A stretch of 64,000 nt of DNA from Lampris incognitus (taxonomy: Eukaryota; Chordata; Actinopteri; Lampriformes; Lampridae): the NCBI RefSeq assembly GCF_029633865.1, contig NC_079211.1, forward strand, positions 150,843,232-150,907,231, written 5' to 3'. The position numbers were made by a program, and so were the translations under genes. Shown here in pieces: positions 59,019-64,000 of this stretch. Below the pieces are notes generated by a model. The model was not told the DNA's origin. It did no database searches and worked only from the letters and a program-made list of their open reading frames with translations. How positions within the stretch are numbered: the first letter of the stretch is position 1; every line of letters starts with the position of its first letter.

Positions 59019-59048
<30 letters not shown>
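59017..59048. repeat. ATAG microsatellite (LINE tail)
   Basis: atagatagatag at the 3' end of the plus-strand LINE. Confidence 0.85.
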
Positions 59049-59049
<1 letters not shown>

Positions 59050-59456
59050 TGTTTTCCTCTGAGATGTGGAAGGAAAACGAGCAATTGTGCAGTTGTATGA
59101 TTCATTTATCCTGCAAAAATTATTCAGGATATTGTCTTATAAATATTTTGTCTTATAAACATGTGGCCTTATAGATATATTGCAGGCATGGACTTTCTAT
59201 CTGACATATCCTTTCTTTTCCTTTGAATGCCGTCACCACTACACTGTTGGCCAGAGTCTAGAATGTTCTGCGGTGAAACTGTACAGTCTGATAACACATG
59301 TCCTGCCCTGACAGTTTACACACACACACACACACACACACTGGGAAGTGGATGAATACTTCCATATATGTGGCAACAAGGCCAAAGTTTCATTCATCTG
59401 CATCGTTACACAACAAAGTGAATGTGGCCACACTGCAACACTGTGTTCACAAGAAA

Positions 59457-59566
59457 CACAAATAATTCATGTCAACAAACACAAACAATCCATGTCAACA
59501 AACACAACAAACACAAATAATTCATGTCAACAAACACAAACAATCCATGTCAACAAACACAAGCTA
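59457..59566. repeat. 19-bp-type CATGTCAACAAACACAAA array
   Basis: Five units of catgtcaacaaacacaaa with aat/aca changes. Confidence 0.85.
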
Positions 59567-59689
59567 TGAAGTCTGTATTACAGAGTAGCTGCCAGAGGAA
59601 ACATGTTTCAAGTTTTAACAAGTCCATCGCCACAAAGTTACTGTAATATACAGGATCAGCACAGGATCAGCAGAGGATCGAAAGGGCTC

Positions 59690-60060
59690 AACGTCAGTAT
59701 CGATTCTGACACCCCACGACCCCCGAGTGTCCACACAGCAGGTATTCATCTGATTATTCATGTTTAATTCTGGGGAGGGGTCCTGGCTGAGGGGTTTAAA
59801 ATGAGCTGGTTCAAATCATTTTCCAGTCAAATCCACATCTCTGGCAACACCGCAGGGTTAAGTGACCTGCAGCCATGCCAATGGTGGCTTCTGGAGGAAC
59901 CTGCTGCTCGACCTCTAAAGGTCAATCTGGTTCACTTATGAACCCGGCACAGCCATTTTACGCCTTCCATCGCTTGTTTTCTTTGATTAAAGTGACCAAA
60001 GATCTGAAGAAGTGACATATTAATAATTATGGACAGCAGGTGGACGTGTTTTCTAACTAG
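59690..60060. other. Unique intergenic segment between dmrt3 and dmrt2a
   Basis: About 370 bp without repeat families or arrays, in a region otherwise full of them. It contains motif-like text such as tttgattaaagtga and gaccaaagatctg. No ORF. Candidate conserved non-coding element by position only. Confidence 0.3.
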
Positions 60061-60229
60061 TCATGGGAGAACCGTGTCTATCAGAACTATGACACCATTT
60101 ACCAGAACTGTGTTATCAGGCCCGGATATTTCAGCAAGGCCTCCCTTACAGCCTCACAATTCCCTTTTCTAATTGAATTGGGGAGGGGGGTGTTTGTTTT
60201 TTGTTTTTTTATTCTAAGATTATTGACAC

Positions 60230-60600
60230 CCTCTGTAGGGTGTCTGGGCTCAGCCTTAGAGATAGGGTGAGGAGCTCGGACATCCAGAGGGAGCCCGGAG
60301 TAGAGTCGCTGCCCCTTTCATGCCGAAAGGAGCCAGTTGAGGTGGTTCGGGCATCTGATTAGGATGCCTCCTGGGCGCCTTCCTTTGGAAGTTTTCCGAG
60401 CATGGCCAACTGGGAGGAGACCCCAGGGTAGACCCAGAACTCGCTGGAGGGACTACATGTCCAATTTGGCCTGGGAACGCCTTGGGATCCCCCAGGAGGA
60501 GCTGGAGGGTGTTGCTGGGGAGAGGGACGTCTGGAGTGCCCTACTTAGCTTGCTGCCACCGCGACCCGACCCCGGAGAAGCGGCTGAAGATGAATGAATG
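60230..60600 (+). pseudogene. LINE 3' end fragment
   Basis: Starts abruptly at gtagggtgtctgggctcagcc and carries MRWFGHLIRMPPGRLPLEVF and RRPQGRPRTRWRDYMSNLAW, ending in gaagatgaatgaatga. Short 5'-truncated copy of the family seen at 12.2, 17.6 and 57.4 kb. A minus-strand SINE follows directly. Confidence 0.78.
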
Positions 60601-60955
60601 ATACTTTTATTGATCCCCGTAGGGAAATTCTTCTCTGTATTTAACCCATCCTAGCTGTGTAGTTAGAGCAGTGGGCAGCCGCCGTGCAGCACCCGGGGAC
60701 CAACTCCAGTTGGTCTTGCCGTGCCTCGGTCAGGGGCACAGACAGGAGTACCAACCCTAACATGCATGTCTTTTTGATGGTGGAGGAAACCGGAGCACCC
60801 GGAGAAAGCCCACTGCAGACACGGGGAGAACATGCAAACTCCACACAGAGGACGACCTGGGATGACCCCCAAGTTTGGACAACCCCGGGGTTTGAACCCA
60901 GGACCTTCCTGCTGTGAGGCGACAGCGCTAACCACTGGGCCACCGTGCCGCCCCC
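60601..60955 (-). mobile_element. tRNA-headed SINE type C (head like A, tail with TTTATTGATCC)
   Basis: The right end is the minus-strand head ggcggcacggtggcccagtg with B-box gggttcaaacccc; the left end is the tail (tttattgatccccgtaggga on the plus strand). It lies directly after a LINE 3' end in the opposite orientation. Confidence 0.7.
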
Positions 60956-61033
60956 AATGAATGAAGGAACTTGTTTTTGTAAAGGAGCCGAACTAATGAA
61001 GGAGAATCTGGTGCATTTTGGCTAGTCCCAAAG

Positions 61034-61039
61034 TTTATT
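61034..61039 (-). other. Poly(A) signal AATAAA for dmrt3
   Basis: tttatt on the plus strand, about 320 nt after the dmrt3 stop. The 3' UTR between (61040-61355) is free of recognisable repeats. Confidence 0.5.
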
Positions 61040-61355
61040 CGGCATACTCTTGACATGCATCGGTGATCTTTACATCGAACATTTTCACAACATGCTTACA
61101 GGAAATAGTTTATAGATTCTCATAAACGACGTGAGTGACCACAGTCTGTTACATTCATCCATGTTGGTCATACATCCATCTGACATCGGTATCTTGACAG
61201 CACGAGGGACGACGCTTAAAAGCTAAGGTTACCATCAGGTTCATGAGGGGGGAGTGATAGAGTTCAGTTCAAACAGGAAACCCGTACCCTTTAACACATA
61301 CCGGATATCCATTTGCGACTACATTTAGGTGTCTTTGGCCCAGCCGCATGAGCGT

Positions 61356-62458
61356 CTAGGTGGACGAGCTCAATATGCGAGAGTCTGCTGAGTCAGAGCG
61401 TTCGTCGTACTCCTCGTCTGGGGAGTAGAGGCTCGGCTTGGGGCCCAAAGCGCAGCCCTCTTCCTGGATGCTAATGCGTTGATCCTCCGGCGGCCTACTG
61501 GAGGCGAGGATGGGGGAGCTGCGGAACAGGGAACCCGTCGGGGTGTTGGCAGCGGCATGGGTGGCGGTCGAGGGGAATGGGGAGATGTACTGGGCCGCCG
61601 AGCGGAGCTGGTACTGCTGCTGGAGGGTCATGGTATTCCACAGCGTCACGTCGTTGTGCACAAAGGGGCCGGCCTGGCCACGCGTGAGCGAGTTGCGCAG
61701 CATGAGGGGGTAGCGGCTGGGCTGCGGGAAGGATGGGTGCTGCAAGGGTACGCCCAGCGGGCCGGCCGACACTACCCCTACCCCTGAGGCCGCCGCCGCC
61801 GCCGCTGCTGCCGCCGCCGCCGCCGCTGCCGAGTCGGACGTGAAGCGGAGCGACTCAGGCACCCGGAATGCCGAGCCCACTGACCACTTGGCGGAGGAGG
61901 ACACTGGGTGGTAGGGGCCCAGCGTGTGCTCAAAGAGGTGTCCATTGGGAGGCAGCACCAAGGCGTCATGGGTGTCGGAGGGGAGGTGCGTGCCTCCCCC
62001 TCCACCACCGCTGCCCACGCCGTCAGGGCTGCGGCTGGACATCAGCACCTCGATGGCCCCCACCAGGTCGCCCCCACAGCCCCTGAGGATCAGCTCCAGC
62101 ACGGCGGGCTTGTGGGCAGGGAAGATCTTCTTGAGAACTTCAAGCGGTGGTCGGTTGGCCCGGAGGTGAAAGGGTAGAGAAATGGAGCCGCCCAGACCCT
62201 CGATCAGGACATTCTGCTCGCCGGGGTTGATGGGATATTTGTGTGGGCTGTCGGCTTTACCGTCTCTGTCAGTGTCGCACACCTTAAGCGGGCCATAGCG
62301 GCTCTCCTTTGGGTGGGAGGGCATGTCAGGGGAGTCGGGGGTGTAGCAGGAGTTGGGCTTCAAATCCTCTGGGGAACTGACGGCGTCCTGCTCCTTCTCG
62401 CTGGAGCTGCCCCCGTTCTCTGCCCCCGACGTCTCAGCAGGAGTGTCCTCGGCCAGCT
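61356..62458 (-). CDS. dmrt3: dmrt3 last exon (DMA domain), 5' part outside window
   Basis: Minus-strand acceptor cttgactttcag ends at 62459; the exon then reads (x)AG CTG GCC GAG, giving [11 protein letters not shown] and 366 residues to TAG at 61358-61356. Exon residues about 102-141 (62153-62034) are a DMA domain: [20 protein letters not shown] followed by [20 protein letters not shown]. The spelling ([20 protein letters not shown]) and the tail [12 protein letters not shown] point to Dmrt3 rather than Dmrta1/2. A glycine run and an alanine run (GCC repeats near 61785-61830) lie between. Dmrt3 is a nuclear transcription factor needed for spinal interneuron identity in vertebrates (family knowledge). 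The DM domain exon is not in the window and should lie to the right of 64000. The frame is intact. Confidence 0.93.
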
Positions 62459-62625
62459 CTGAAAGTCAAGGAAGAACATTACTAGAAAACATTCCCTGGT
62501 ACCAACATAATAAAAACCAAAGATGAAGATTCAAAGCCAAAGAAATGTGAGACCAGAAGAGTAGCGGTCTGTGTCAGTTCATCCAGGTGATGTGATGCCA
62601 CTAAATGGTTTTGTTTTTTTATTTT

Positions 62626-62810
62626 GAGATACTTTATTGATCCCTGTAGGAAAATTCTACTCTGCGTTTAACCCATCCTAGCTGTGTAGCCAGGAGCAGT
62701 GGGCAGCTGCCGTGCAGCACCCAGGGACCAACTCCAGTCCTTCTTTTCATTGCCTTGCTCAGGGGCACAGATAGTAGCATTAACCCTAGCATGCATGTCC
62801 AGCGGCATCG
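62626..62810 (-). mobile_element. SINE type C, 3' half
   Basis: Same tail and body as 60601-60800 (tactttattgatccctgtag, gggcagctgccgtgcagcac); the head is replaced by a G run near 62817. Inside the dmrt3 intron. Confidence 0.65.
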
Positions 62811-62950
62811 TAGGTGGGGGGGGGGGCTACCAGGTTCCAGAAGGGAGGGGGGGGGCCTCGGGAAGCCTGGAATTAAAAGTTTGTTTTGGTTTGCACATTT
62901 TTATTTCTTACTAAATAGTGTCATAACTTCAGAGGGAGAAAATAGTGGAG

Positions 62951-63040
62951 GCTCTCTGAGGCCCGTCTCACCCCTCTCTGAGGCCCCTCTCACCCCTCTC
63001 TGAGGCCTGTCTCACCCTCTCTGAGGCCCCTCTCACCCCT
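62951..63040. repeat. CTCTGAGGCCCGTCTCACCC repeat
   Basis: Four units of about 22 bp inside the dmrt3 intron. Confidence 0.85.
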
Positions 63041-63182
63041 TACAAAAAGTGCAAAATGGTATAGTCCGCCCCTCACGAGCATCTCTCAATGCAACTCATC
63101 TAGTCCTGTCACGAGGGGCTGAACGAGCTTTCAGTGAGTTTTAACTAGTTAAAAACTACCTCAGATCAGCGGTGTCCCAGGA

Positions 63183-64000
63183 GAGGCTGAATAGACTGGC
63201 GCTACTCTCAACTGAACAGCCTGGCGCTACTCTCAACTGAACAGCCTGGCTCTACTCTCAACTGAACAACCTGGTGCTACTCTCAACTGAACAGCTGGCG
63301 CTACTCTCAACTGAACAGCCTGGCGCTACTCTCAACTGAACAGCCTGGCGCTACTCTCAACTGAACAGCCTGGCTCTACTCTCAACTGAACAACCTGGTG
63401 CTACTCTCAACTGAACAGCCTGGCTCTACTCTCAACTGAACAACCTGGTGCTACTCTCAACTGAACAGCCTGGCGCTACTCTCAACTGAACAGCCTGGCG
63501 CTACTCTCAACTGAACAGCCTGGCGCTTCTCTCAACTGAACAGCCTGGCGCTACTCTCAACTGAACAGCCTGGCGCTACTCTCAACTGAACAGCCTGGCG
63601 CTTCTCTCAACTGAACAGCCTGGCGCTTCTCTCAACTGAACAACCTGGCGCTACTCTCAACTGAACAGCCTGACTCTACTCTCAACTGAACAGCCTGGCG
63701 CTACTCTCAACTGAACAGCCTGGCGCTACTCTCAACTGAACAGCCTGGCGCTTCTCTCAACTGAACAACCTGGCGCTACTCTCAACTGAACAGCCTGGCG
63801 CTACTCTCAACTGAACAGCCTGGCGCTTCTCTCAACTGAACAACCTGGCGCTACTCTCAACCGAACAGCCTGGCGCTACTCTTAACCGAACAACCTGGCG
63901 CTACTCTCAACCGAACAGCCTGGCGCTTCTCTCAACTGAACAACCTGGCGCTACTCTCAACTGAACAGCCTGGTGCTACTCTCAACTGAACAGCCTGGCG
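63183..64000. repeat. 25-bp minisatellite running off the right edge (over 30 copies)
   Basis: The unit gcgctactctcaactgaaca plus gcctg, with gct/gtg/gac and cttctc variants. Inside dmrt3 intron 1; its full length is unknown. Confidence 0.95.

Larger units (their letters stand above)
62459..64000 (-). other. Intron 1 of dmrt3 (3' part, runs off window)
   Basis: Begins at the acceptor of the dmrt3 exon and holds, moving right, a truncated SINE (62626-62810), a short 22-bp-type array of CTCTGAGGCCC units (62951-63040) and a 25-bp minisatellite from 63183 to the window end. No coding sequence is seen. Confidence 0.7.

Overview
The window looks like a piece of a teleost (probably percomorph) nuclear chromosome. 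Coding genes are few and split by introns with GT/AG borders. The rest is filled with fish-type mobile elements (L2-like, Tx1/L1-like and other LINEs, a Penelope-like fragment, hAT and Harbinger-like DNA transposons, several tRNA-headed SINEs) and with an unusual number of micro- and minisatellites. The species assignment is inference; the gene and repeat content is read from the sequence.

Two host genes can be supported, both on the minus strand. dmrt2 (dmrt2a type; coding 35704-39140, three coding exons, 520 aa) encodes a DM-domain transcription factor. The last exon of dmrt3 (61356-62458) carries the DMA domain; its first exon, with the DM domain, must lie beyond the right edge. In the direction of transcription the order is dmrt3 then dmrt2, which fits the vertebrate dmrt1-dmrt3-dmrt2 cluster, so dmrt1 is expected to the right of the window. 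dmrt2 also shows a likely 5' UTR intron, a CpG-rich promoter with GC and CCAAT boxes, and a poly(A) signal.

Layout: 1-27 kb is a graveyard of transposons and SINEs (Penelope 1.7-2.4 kb; hAT non-autonomous element 4.5-5.35 kb; TIR element 10.7-13.3 kb with nested SINE and LINE; TIR element 15.0-17.3 kb; LINE 17.6-18.3 kb; L2-like LINE 20.2-22.7 kb; Harbinger-like element with a Myb/SANT ORF 26.6-27.4 kb). 28-35 kb is a run of tandem arrays, including 2.4 kb of TCTCTGTG-type sequence, interrupted by a CpG-rich stretch at 30.9-31.4 kb. 35.4-39.7 kb is dmrt2. 39.9-47.2 kb is again array after array. 47.7-54.7 kb holds a dead LINE, a 99-bp perfect palindrome and a 5.15-kb hAT transposon with an intron-containing, frameshifted transposase, inserted in a SINE. 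55-61 kb holds further arrays, a hairpin, a LINE split by a MITE, and SINEs. 61-64 kb is the dmrt3 3' end and an intron filled by a 25-bp minisatellite that runs off the window.

Most long open frames are tandem repeats without stop codons and are not genes. No bacterial-type system, CRISPR array, rRNA or functional tRNA gene was seen.
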